Shown one piece after another: positions 1 through 7,419 of a stretch of DNA of 64,000 bases; the stretch's first letter is position 1, and the number at the start of each line of letters is the position of its first letter. The notes under the pieces are model-generated. The model ran no database searches. It was not told the origin of the DNA and saw only the letters and a program-made list of their open reading frames with translations. The stretch spans positions 1 to 64,000 of the forward strand of contig NZ_ACQL01000098.1 of the NCBI RefSeq assembly GCF_000175195.1. The letters are read 5' to 3'. The stretch comes from Actinobacillus minor NM305 (lineage in GTDB: Bacteria; Pseudomonadota; Gammaproteobacteria; Enterobacterales; Pasteurellaceae). The position numbers and the translations under genes were made by a program.

Positions 1-110
1 TTATTTGGGGGTTGTCATCAGTCTAAGATAGAATCTATTTCTATCTCTTTTATATTCGTAAAATAAACTCGAAAATAGACCGCTTACTTCAAATAACTCG
101 ATAATCATTC
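1..110. other. Left window edge, intergenic or end of an upstream gene
   Basis: No complete gene. In many relatives lptE precedes holA, so this could include the lptE 3' end, but the three forward frames close at 26, 31 and 66 and none can be assigned. An 8-bp stem (26-33 with 39-46) followed by CTTTTA might be a weak terminator or processing hairpin. Confidence 0.3.
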
Positions 111-1136
111 ATGCAAAAGATTTTCCCAGAAGCACTCACAAATTCACTAAATCAAACCCTCTCGCCTTTTTATCTCTTAACAGGCACAGATCTTCTTTTA
201 CTTGAAGAAAGCAAAGACCAAATCTTACAGGCAGCTCGTCTAAAAGAATTTGATGAAAAGACCGAGATTACCATTACGAATGAAACAAATTGGGATACCT
301 TATTTGAAGCTGCTCAATCTATGGGGCTCTTTTTTAGTAAGCAAATGATGCTCCTTAATTTACCGGAAAGCCTCAACGCTAACCAAGTAAAACAATTAGC
401 CACATTATGCCGGCTAAGCCATTCTGATCTTTTACTTGTTTTCTGCCTCCCTAAGTTCACAAAAGCGGTGGAAAAACAAGAATGGTTTACACAAATTGAA
501 ACTCAACTCATACAAGTCAATTGCCAAACACCAGATGTTGCAAAACTCCCTAATTGGCTTGCGCACCGAGCCAAACTCATGGGGCTTCAAATTGAACCTG
601 AAGCAGCACAATTACTTTGTTACAGCTACGAAGGTAATCTGCTGGCATTAAAGCAGGCGCTCCAATTTCTACAACTTCGTTTTACTGACGGAAAAATTAC
701 CCTCACACGAGCGAAAGAGATAGTCGAACAATCCGCGCAATTTACACCTTTTCAGTGGGTTGATGCTCTGTTAGAAGGGAAAATTGGGCGAGCAGAACGC
801 ATCTTAAATTACCTAAAAAATGAGGATGTTCAACCGGTTGTTTTACTGCGTATTATTCAAAAAGAGCTATTTATTTTATTAGAAATAAGCCGCTTACCTA
901 CCCCACTTTATCATTATGATCAACCACTTCTGACGAACCAAATTCGAGCAGAATTTGACCGCTTAAAAATTTGGCAAAATAAACGCCCTTTTTACGTACA
1001 AGCGTGCCAGCGTTTAACTTATCAGAAATTATTTATCCTCATTCAGCAATTAGCTGTCTTAGAAAAACAACTCAAGCAAGAATTTAGCGAACAAATTTGG
1101 CTTGAACTGGGACGTTATTCCACTTTATTTAAGTAA
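111..1136 (+). CDS. holA: DNA polymerase III subunit delta
   Basis: The 341-residue product is the usual length for HolA, the clamp-loader subunit that opens the beta sliding clamp during replication. The sequence begins MQKIFPEALTNSL and shows the typical early segment PFYLLTGTDLLLLEESKDQI, where delta subunits have a degenerate AAA+ P-loop region (no functional GKS motif), then the helical lid and C-terminal collar domain (about residues 210-341, including LEKQLKQ). There is no strong ribosome binding site before ATG 111, which would fit translational coupling to an upstream gene. It ends just before a bidirectional terminator shared with msbA. Confidence 0.95.
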   Translation: MQKIFPEALTNSLNQTLSPFYLLTGTDLLLLEESKDQILQAARLKEFDEKTEITITNETNWDTLFEAAQSMGLFFSKQMMLLNLPESLNANQVKQLATLCRLSHSDLLLVFCLPKFTKAVEKQEWFTQIETQLIQVNCQTPDVAKLPNWLAHRAKLMGLQIEPEAAQLLCYSYEGNLLALKQALQFLQLRFTDGKITLTRAKEIVEQSAQFTPFQWVDALLEGKIGRAERILNYLKNEDVQPVVLLRIIQKELFILLEISRLPTPLYHYDQPLLTNQIRAEFDRLKIWQNKRPFYVQACQRLTYQKLFILIQQLAVLEKQLKQEFSEQIWLELGRYSTLFK

Positions 1137-1150
1137 AGTAGATTTGAAAT

Positions 1151-1188
1151 AAATAAGCCTCACGGCTGAATTTCTGTGAGGCTTATTT
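1151..1188. terminator. Bidirectional terminator between holA and msbA
   Basis: Perfect 13-bp stem AAATAAGCCTCAC (1151-1163) with 1176-1188 and a 12-base loop. The stem ends are A/T-rich, so it can stop transcripts from both sides. It lies between the convergent 3' ends of holA and msbA. Confidence 0.85.
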
Positions 1189-1196
1189 ATTATGCA

Positions 1197-2942
1197 TTAA
1201 CTAAATTGCAAACTATGAAGTTGCTTATAAGCACCATTTAGAGCAAGTAATTCATGATGAGTACCTCGTTCGATAATCTGCCCATGATCAACCACCAGAA
1301 TTTCATCCGCTTTTTCAATGGTCGATAAACGGTGTGCAATCACAAGAACGGTTTTATCCTTCTGCAATTCGGCTAATGCCGCTTGAATCGCTCTTTCTGA
1401 TTCCGTATCTAAAGCAGAGGTTGCCTCATCAAGCACCAATACAGGCGAGTTACGCAGTAATGCCCTTGCTATGGCTAAACGCTGTCGTTGTCCGCCGGAT
1501 AAACTCGCACCATTTTCACCAATGACCGTGTCTAGCCCATCTTCTAGCTTATCAATAAACTCCATCGCATGCGCTGCTTTTGCTGCTGCAATAATTTGTT
1601 CACGGCTATATTTATCTGTTGCAGCATAAGCGATATTATTCGCAATCGTATCGTTAAAAAGATGGACTTGTTGTGAAACAATAGAACACTGCTCACGCAA
1701 ATTCGCCAGCTGATAATCTTGAATATTGATGCCATCTAGCGTAATCCGTCCTTCGTCAATATCATAAAAACGTGTCAATAAATTGGCAATAGTCGATTTT
1801 CCTGAGCCAGAACGACCTACTAACGCCACCGTTTTACCTTGAGGAAGGCTAAAAGAGATATGATTAAGTGCTTTTTCCTCTTTGCCGTCATAGCTAAAAG
1901 ACACATCATCAAAGCAAATTTCGCCTTTTGCTCTTTCGACTTTTACCGTCCCATTATCTTTCTCAATCGGTAAATCTAAAAATTCAAACAGCGTTTGGCA
2001 AGCTGCCATACCACGTTGGAATTGTGAATTCACATTCGTTAAAGATTTAAGTGGACGAAGCATCGCCATCATCGATGAGAAAACAACGGTAAACGAACCC
2101 GCGGTAAGATCTTCAATCTGTAAACCTTCCACCGTAGCTAAATAAAGGACGACAGATAAGGCAAAAGAGGCAATTAATTGCACTAAACCATCTGAAATCC
2201 CATCAGCAGAAACAATTTTCATCCCTTTACGGCGCATATCATTACTTACGCGATCAAAACGCTCTTTTTCAATTTGTTGCCCGCCAAACGATAAAACGAC
2301 TTTATGCCCTTTTAACATTTGTTCTGTCGTCACAGTTAATTCGCCCATTGAACTTTGAATATTACGGCTCAATTTACGGAAGCGTTTTGAAACAATCCCG
2401 ATTAATGTTCCGATAATTGGCGCCATAAAAAATAAAACCAAAGAAAGCTGCCAGCTTGTATAAAGCATTACAACAAACAGAGAAATTAAATATGCACCTT
2501 CTCTGACAATCGTTACCAAAGCGTGAGAAGAAGACGTTGCAACCATTTCCGTGTCATAGGTCACACGAGAAAGCGAGCGCCCCACCGGATTTTGATCAAA
2601 ATAGCTTACCGGCATATACATTAAATGCTGGAAAATATTGCGGCGCATCGACATAACTACATTTCCGGACACCCATGCCAAGCAATAGCCAGCAATGTAG
2701 TTCGTAATCCCCCGAACTAAAATAAATACGACAACGAGAACTGCCATCAACTTTAAAAAGCCATGATCGGCATGCCCAAAACCATCATCAAGTAGCGGCT
2801 TTAATAAATAAATTAGTCCTGAATCCACTAAAGCGTTCAACACTAATGCGATAGCACCAACAACCAATCCCCATTTATAAGGCGCAATTGTCGGGAATAA
2901 ACGTTTAAAGGTTTTAAACGTTGAAAGATCTTTTTCTTGCAT
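1197..2942 (-). CDS. msbA: Lipid A export ATP-binding/permease protein MsbA
   Basis: The 581-residue half-transporter flips core-lipid A across the inner membrane and acts as a homodimer. An N-terminal six-helix transmembrane domain (about residues 20-320) is followed by an ABC ATPase domain with Walker [10 protein letters not shown] (near residue 377), signature [16 protein letters not shown], Walker [13 protein letters not shown] and the H-loop VIAHRLST. Length and order match MsbA. In many relatives lpxK follows msbA; here holA lies downstream in convergent orientation, so lpxK is not adjacent. A promoter is visible just upstream (-35 TTGGAG, 17-bp spacer, -10 TACAAT on the minus strand). 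Confidence 0.97.
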   Translation of the reverse strand: MQEKDLSTFKTFKRLFPTIAPYKWGLVVGAIALVLNALVDSGLIYLLKPLLDDGFGHADHGFLKLMAVLVVVFILVRGITNYIAGYCLAWVSGNVVMSMRRNIFQHLMYMPVSYFDQNPVGRSLSRVTYDTEMVATSSSHALVTIVREGAYLISLFVVMLYTSWQLSLVLFFMAPIIGTLIGIVSKRFRKLSRNIQSSMGELTVTTEQMLKGHKVVLSFGGQQIEKERFDRVSNDMRRKGMKIVSADGISDGLVQLIASFALSVVLYLATVEGLQIEDLTAGSFTVVFSSMMAMLRPLKSLTNVNSQFQRGMAACQTLFEFLDLPIEKDNGTVKVERAKGEICFDDVSFSYDGKEEKALNHISFSLPQGKTVALVGRSGSGKSTIANLLTRFYDIDEGRITLDGINIQDYQLANLREQCSIVSQQVHLFNDTIANNIAYAATDKYSREQIIAAAKAAHAMEFIDKLEDGLDTVIGENGASLSGGQRQRLAIARALLRNSPVLVLDEATSALDTESERAIQAALAELQKDKTVLVIAHRLSTIEKADEILVVDHGQIIERGTHHELLALNGAYKQLHSLQFS

Positions 2943-2973
2943 AATACTTTGTCTTAATACGAAAATCTGACGT

Positions 2974-3002
2974 ATTGTACCCTGATTTCAATGATTCTCC
3001 AA
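2974..3002 (-). promoter_or_regulatory. Predicted sigma-70 promoter of msbA
   Basis: On the minus strand TTGGAG (2997-3002) and TACAAT (2974-2979) are separated by exactly 17 bases, about 32 bp before the msbA start codon. A similar block ending in CAGGGTATAAT lies upstream of yfiF near 15621-15635. Confidence 0.55.
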
Positions 3003-3005
3003 ACG

Positions 3006-3064
3006 CCCCCATAACTATGTAGGAAAAGCACAAATCCTCTTTTTTTACTTCATTTAAAGTAAAT
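3006..3064 (+). repeat. Left copy of an inverted 60-bp element flanking a two-gene AT-rich module
   Basis: Contains ATAACTATGTAG, one variable base, then AAAAGCACAAA, and further on ACTTCATTTAAAGTAAA. The minus strand of 5181-5240 has the same blocks in the same order and spacing (ACTCCAAATAAAGTAAA at the end). Each copy lies about 85-150 bp before a start codon and points towards it, so this could be a shared promoter/operator or a terminal inverted repeat. Confidence 0.6.
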
Positions 3065-3153
3065 CAATAAGCAAAATAACATCTCTTTTTTAGTATCATT
3101 TCCATTTTTTTCTTACAATCTAATTATAAGTTTCAAATCTAAAAAGTAAGAAA

Positions 3154-4671
3154 ATGAAAATATCAGAACTTAGTCAAATAGATCTACAAAACATCAGTAA
3201 TATTGAAACCATTAACTCAGCAGAAAATTTATTATATGAGCTTTCTTTAAATGAAAGTGAGCCAATTAGAAATATTGCCAATAGAAAACTAGCTCAGTTA
3301 GCAAATAATCCAACTTATCAACAAATAATACAGGAAAGATTAAATAATAATGATGTAAAAGATGTAAAACAAACTACAAAAGAAGAAAAAATAGAACATC
3401 AGGTTTACCAAAGAAATGTTAATGCTGGAACTAAGATGGAAGAAAGGAAAAAAGAAGTTAGTAAAAATGAAGAGATAGAAAAAGCCTTTGAGAAATTAAC
3501 ACTTAATCAACAAAAAGAAATTTTACATTTTGAAAGTTTATTTAAAGCAGAATTACAACATCAGCTTAGAGAATTCATTTTTTCAAAAGGTTCAGTAGAA
3601 GAGAAAACTGAACAATGGCAAAGTATCTTACAAAAAGAACTTAATAATAATTTAAAGATTGAGAAAAAGACAGCTGCTGATGGTTCTTCCTATTCTTCTT
3701 TTTCAAAAGAAAATAAAGAAGAAGATTTAAGAAAAGTATCGCATCTTTCAGATGAAGGGCAAAAAGTCAGTTTAAAAAATGGTAATATAGATGGAGCATC
3801 AGCCCAAACCATTACTGCTAATGCTGCTGATGCAACTCTTGCCCAACAAAAAGCAACTAAAGAAATTGAGCATACAGAAAATAGGTTTAGTTTTTTAGAT
3901 AGTTTAAATAAACAAGCTAATACAGAAAATCAGCAGAAACAACTTGACTATCAAAAAAACATTGAAAAAATAAAGATTTTTATTGATGCTAATAAGTCTG
4001 AATTATTAGAAAATTTAACTAAAAGAATAACTAGAATTGAAAATTCTCCAAATATTTCAGAAGAGAAGAAAGAAAAATCAATACAGAAAACAATTCATAA
4101 TTTATCAGCAGATATAAAAAATAAAATGAAACAGGAAGGAATTGATTTTTCTCAACTTTCTGAGGAAGAAAGAATAAAATTATTAAGAGATAAAAAATTA
4201 ACTGACAAAGAACAAGCATTATTATTTGCCAATTTTGACATTCCAAAAGAAAAATACCAACCTTTGTTAGAAAAAGAGCAACAAGAGCAAAACAAGAAAG
4301 AAACAAACTCAAAATTATCGGAAGAAGAGCAATTTAAGAAAATTCAAAAAGGAATGGGAAATTTATATGAAAAACAATCTGATGCTGAAAAGAAAGATGT
4401 ATTTAACTATCTTCATAAAGCAGAAGACTATACTTTAAGTCAGAAAAAATATGAGGAATTATTAGCTAAGGAAAATAAAAAAGAAAATACAGAAAATTAT
4501 AATGGAAAAAATCCTAAAGAGGATGTTGATAAAGTAACAGAAAATGGAAACTTATCTGCTACAATAGAAAAATATCCAAATGTGGGTGAAAAAGTGAAAA
4601 TACAAGACAATATAGAAATTGATAAAAATAATGTGGCTATTGTGGATCTGAATAACGGTAGTAAACATTAA
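3154..4671 (+). CDS. Hypothetical 505-aa hydrophilic Glu/Lys/Asn-rich protein
   Basis: Not recognised. The product is 505 residues, extremely rich in E, K, N and Q, has one tryptophan and no cysteine that I can see, and has no signal peptide or hydrophobic segment. Long heptad-like stretches (for example EQLRE- and KIQKGM-containing regions, and about residues 240-400) suggest helical or coiled-coil structure. The coding sequence is much more AT-rich than msbA or the following IS gene, with AAA/GAA/AAT codons dominating, which suggests horizontal acquisition. ATG 3154 follows a weak AAGTAAGAAA leader. It ends in a strong terminator shared with the convergent 131-aa gene. A cytoplasmic or non-classically exported structural protein is possible, but no function can be assigned. 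Confidence 0.7.
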   Translation: MKISELSQIDLQNISNIETINSAENLLYELSLNESEPIRNIANRKLAQLANNPTYQQIIQERLNNNDVKDVKQTTKEEKIEHQVYQRNVNAGTKMEERKKEVSKNEEIEKAFEKLTLNQQKEILHFESLFKAELQHQLREFIFSKGSVEEKTEQWQSILQKELNNNLKIEKKTAADGSSYSSFSKENKEEDLRKVSHLSDEGQKVSLKNGNIDGASAQTITANAADATLAQQKATKEIEHTENRFSFLDSLNKQANTENQQKQLDYQKNIEKIKIFIDANKSELLENLTKRITRIENSPNISEEKKEKSIQKTIHNLSADIKNKMKQEGIDFSQLSEEERIKLLRDKKLTDKEQALLFANFDIPKEKYQPLLEKEQQEQNKKETNSKLSEEEQFKKIQKGMGNLYEKQSDAEKKDVFNYLHKAEDYTLSQKKYEELLAKENKKENTENYNGKNPKEDVDKVTENGNLSATIEKYPNVGEKVKIQDNIEIDKNNVAIVDLNNGSKH

Positions 4672-4703
4672 AACTAAAACCACCTTTTAGGTGGTTTTAG
4701 TTT
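4671..4703. terminator. Bidirectional terminator between two hypothetical genes
   Basis: Perfect 15-bp stem AAACTAAAACCACCT (4671-4685) with 4689-4703 and a 3-base loop. It overlaps the stop codons of both convergent genes and carries an A-tract on one side and a T-tract on the other. Confidence 0.9.
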
Positions 4704-5098
4704 TACAAATCAAGTCTAAGTTCTATTGTAACAATATCAGTCATATCTATATTTTCTTTATAACCAGAACCTATAAATTTATAAAGAAGATCAGATAAAT
4801 ATTTATGCTCTTCTTTGGTTAATTTATTTTCTGTTGCTTTGGCAGTTATTTCATCAAGATGAGAATATTTTTCCATTCTCAACACTTCTCTTCCCATCTC
4901 AGCATTAACTAAATCTACTAACTGAGGCAAAGAAGTTTCCTTATCTTTAAAAATCTTTTCAGCAATTTTTCTTGCCTCTGGCTTTTTAAATAAATTAATG
5001 GCATTTTTAGCATTATATTCAAAATTATCAGTAGAAAAACTAGCAACTGAAAATAAAGAGAAGAATAAACCAGTTAATATAATGATGTATTTTTTCAT
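4703..5098 (-). CDS. Hypothetical small exported protein (131 aa)
   Basis: Not recognised. Residues 1-22 (MKKYIIILTGLFFSLFSVAS...) form a typical Sec signal peptide: two lysines, a hydrophobic core and a small-residue cleavage region near SVASFS. There is no lipobox cysteine. The mature part of about 110 residues is charged and helical, with no cysteine. AAAGGAAATTAAA precedes the ATG, giving a good ribosome binding site. The gene is very AT-rich and convergent with the 505-aa gene. The copy of the inverted 60-bp element at 5181-5240 lies upstream in the same relative orientation as the copy before the 505-aa gene, so the two may be co-regulated. Confidence 0.65.
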   Translation of the reverse strand: MKKYIIILTGLFFSLFSVASFSTDNFEYNAKNAINLFKKPEARKIAEKIFKDKETSLPQLVDLVNAEMGREVLRMEKYSHLDEITAKATENKLTKEEHKYLSDLLYKFIGSGYKENIDMTDIVTIELRLDL

Positions 5099-5180
5099 TT
5101 TAATTTCCTTTTATTTTTTATTTATACTACCGTAGTAAATAAAGAATGTCCGCAAAAATTTTAATTAAATTTAAAGGGAA

Positions 5181-5240
5181 ATTTTACTTTATTTGGAGTG
5201 AAATTCTGCCTTTGTGCTTTTGCTACATAGTTATGTGGGG
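5181..5240 (-). repeat. Right copy of the inverted 60-bp element
   Basis: Read on the minus strand: CCCCACATAACTATGTAG, C, AAAAGCACAAA, then a diverged stretch, then ACTCCAAATAAAGTAAA. It matches 3006-3064 over nearly its whole length with few gaps. The ACATA-AC-TATGT core is itself an inverted repeat, as an operator would be. Confidence 0.6.
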
Positions 5241-5284
5241 ATGATTCTATTTTCTATATAATGAAGTTAATTTAGTATTTTTTA

Positions 5285-5626
5285 TTACTTTGAATCATTT
5301 GGTTCTTCTATATCTTTTGCTTTAGTATTTTCGTTATTCTCAGGAATATTGGATGAGGCAAAATACATCAGCAATGTTACAATGATACCTTTAAAGAATG
5401 AATATATATCAAAAAAATTTGTATTTGCAGTAATAATTGGGCTTGTGATATTTAATATCATTAAACAGGTATTTGTAAAATCAAGAGATGCAATAGAACC
5501 AACTACGCAAGAAGCGAAAAACAAATATAATTTATAATTCTTCTTTTTCTTAAAACTAAAAGCCAAAAAAAACATAGTGCATAAGAAAATGAAAATACCA
5601 ATTACAGCCAAAATATAGAAATTCAT
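5285..5626 (-). CDS. Hypothetical small membrane protein (113 aa) behind a homopolymer-containing promoter
   Basis: Not recognised. The 113 residues contain three likely transmembrane segments (about 2-24, 32-50 and 74-92), a KKKKNYK loop after the first, and a polar acidic tail ending EEPNDSK. The start codon (ATG on the minus strand at 5624-5626) is preceded by AAGGATATC. About 40-65 bp upstream a -35/-10 pair is separated by most of an 18-base T tract, so transcription is a candidate for phase variation. The gene is AT-rich like its neighbours and lies between the 131-aa gene and a doubtful open frame. Confidence 0.6.
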   Translation of the reverse strand: MNFYILAVIGIFIFLCTMFFLAFSFKKKKNYKLYLFFASCVVGSIASLDFTNTCLMILNITSPIITANTNFFDIYSFFKGIIVTLLMYFASSNIPENNENTKAKDIEEPNDSK

Positions 5627-5662
5627 ATGATATCCTTATAAATTTATCTAAAAAACTTCCCT

Positions 5663-5689
5663 ATTGTAAAAAAAAAAAAAAAAAATCAA
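5663..5689 (-). promoter_or_regulatory. Candidate phase-variable promoter of the 113-aa gene
   Basis: On the minus strand TTGATT (5684-5689) and TACAAT (5663-5668) are separated by 15 bases, all T. The homopolymer is 18 bases in total (5668-5685) and forms the spacer plus the edges of both hexamers. A gain of two bases would give the optimal 17-bp spacing. Promoters with homopolymer spacers that change length by slippage are a known mechanism of phase variation in host-adapted bacteria. Its operation here is inferred from position only. Confidence 0.6.
5668..5685. repeat. A18 homopolymer tract (T18 on the minus strand)
   Basis: Eighteen consecutive adenines on the given strand. I noticed no other homopolymer of this length in the window. 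A tract of this length is expected to be mutable by replication slippage, and sequencing may also miscount it. Confidence 0.85.
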
Positions 5690-5946
5690 TCCCTGCGGAA
5701 AACTTTTTACGCACAAAATTGTCTATAACATATCCGATTTTTCTTTCCCACAAGGCAGGTAAAACGCTGAGATTTCCTTTTGAATAGGCGACTATTCGAG
5801 AATAGATTGCAGCAGGATCTTGATCGATCAAAGGATCACGAGAGACTGAAGGTAAGCGGTCAACTTCAACCAATGTTTTACGTTTTTTGTTTTTACTTTT
5901 TTATTCTTTATTTAGTACATAAATTTTATTTGCCATATAAATCATT

Positions 5947-6025
5947 TGTAGGGACGCCACGCTTGGCGTCCATAACTAAATTACGCTCCGTTTTTACAAT
6001 GGACGCCAAGCGTGGCGTCCCTACA
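5947..6025. repeat. 79-bp palindromic element (27-bp perfect inverted repeats)
   Basis: Arms 5947-5973 and 5999-6025 are perfect reverse complements over 27 bp. The outer end is TGTAGGGACGCC and each arm carries its own nested palindrome GGACGCCA-cgct-TGGCGTCC. The 25-bp centre is unrelated AT-richer sequence. GC content is far above its surroundings. Size and structure fit a small non-autonomous palindromic repeat. No target duplication is obvious. The rest of 5874-6151 is AT-rich with no gene I can support. Confidence 0.8.
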
Positions 6026-6151
6026 GAACATTAAAAAATAAAATGTGGCGGTATAAATAAAATTTTATGGTATTAAACATCATTAAATAAAAAAAGTAAC
6101 AACATTAAACCTTATTTAACCTGTTGATCACGCTAAATAAAGGAAATTATT

Positions 6152-7336
6152 ATGTGTACTGCTTATTCTTCTGAAAACGGTTTTTGCTGTTTATCTGTTG
6201 CGCCACAATTTCGTTCTTCTTCTCATCTTTCGGCTGAAAAAATTTGTCGTCTTTCTGATCAAGAAATCTTTTCGTTAATGGTGGAAATGCGTTGGGGGCC
6301 AGCGGAAAAAATCTGCTGCCCACATTGCCAACGTACTCAACCTTATTTTATTAAAAGCCGTCAAAAATGGCGTTGCCGTGGTTGCAAACGGGAATTTAGC
6401 CTGACTTCCGGCACGCTGTTTGCCAGCCATAAATTGCCGTTGCGCACCTATTTATTGGCGTTGGTGTTTTATATCAATGCCAAACAAGGCATTACTTCAA
6501 AACGCTTGGCACGAGAATTGGCGGTGAATTATCGCACGGCGTTTATGTTGAGCCATAAAATTCGTGAGAGTTTAAAGCCCGATTTAGACGCGCAAAAAAT
6601 TAGCGGAGAAGTGCATATTGATACTTGCGAAGTGAATGTTTTGGTGGAGTCTGAAACCTTGCAAGCAAAAAAAGCAGACAAGGTCAATAATCAAGATCGT
6701 GCCTTTTATTTAGCCGAAATTCCGCCCAATATGCAGCAAAATGTGCAGAAAAAGCAGGAAAAATGGCAAATAAAACATCAACAAGACGAGCAAAAACGCC
6801 GAGGAAATTATGCTCGATATGGAAGAACCTTAGACTATCGCGCCAAATCTTTTGTGAAAGAAAAGCGTAAGTTGTTGGTTATGACCAATAATGAACGACA
6901 ACAAACCTTGGTTTTTCCGATTTATGCTGAAAATAAGGCAACGATTTCTTATTTGGTAAGAAAATATGTGGTGCAAGGTAGCACCATTTGCACCGATGGC
7001 GCACGCGCCTATAAACATTTAGCCGCTTTGGGCTATGAACACGAAAGTGCGGTACATTCTAAGAAGATTTTTAAAAATTCGAAGGGTTATCATAATAACT
7101 GGGCGGAAAACTTTTTTAGCCGCACCAGAAGTTTGTGGGTTCAGCTTGCGCAGGTAAAAAATGTGCATTTGTGGGCATATGCAAATGAAATGGCGTTCCG
7201 TTTGGATCATTGCGTAATGCCTTCGGGGTCAATGTTTTTAACTTTGTTGCAAAAAACATTGCAAACAACAGTACAAGACTTTTGGAAAGGTTATGGGAAA
7301 ACAGGTTATACGGTGAGAGATGAGATGGTGTTTTAG
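6152..7336 (+). mobile_element. IS1595-like transposase (394 aa)
   Basis: This is a DDE-type transposase of the ISXO2/IS1595 kind. Residues 56-78 form an N-terminal zinc ribbon (CPHC ... CRGC), followed by a helical DNA-binding part with TSKRLARELAVNYRTAFML. The catalytic core has D157 (EVHIDTCEV), D282 (ICTDGARAY) and N315/E319 (YHNNWAENFF). A charged insertion at about residues 170-235 (KKQEKWQIKHQQDEQKRR) makes it longer than compact members of the family. The frame is intact and starts at ATG 6152 after AAAGGAAATT. GC content is higher than in the flanking accessory genes. I could not identify terminal inverted repeats or a target duplication, so the ends of the insertion are unknown. Confidence 0.85.
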
Positions 7337-7358
7337 GGAGGGGAACACAACAAAATAA

Positions 7359-7393
7359 GTTGCTAATATTTAAAGAAAATAAATACTAGCAAC
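7359..7393 (-). terminator. Terminator-like hairpin after the TonB receptor gene
   Basis: On the minus strand a 14-bp stem begins GTTGCTA, contains one G-T pair, has a short T-rich loop and is followed by TTATTTTGTTG. The central 21 bases (7363-7383) recur at 21069-21089. Confidence 0.55.
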
Positions 7394-7419
7394 AATTTTG
7401 TCTACTATCTATTATGCCT

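Larger units (their letters stand above)
5661..5873 (-). pseudogene. Doubtful 70-codon open frame, possible gene remnant
   Basis: Starting at a TTG, this frame encodes about 60 residues of mixed, protein-like composition (for example PSVSRDPLIDQDPAAIYSRI and LPALWERKIGYVID) before running into poly-Phe from the T18 tract. No promoter or ribosome binding site is evident and I do not recognise a family. The composition is less AT-rich than the genes to its left, so it may be the stump of a gene broken by the events that brought in the palindromic element and the IS. It could also be chance. Confidence 0.25.

Noticed and set aside
6152-7336. Phage or integrative element origin for the 3-7 kb region
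   Set aside because: No integrase, tRNA target, conjugation or phage genes are present; only an IS transposase.
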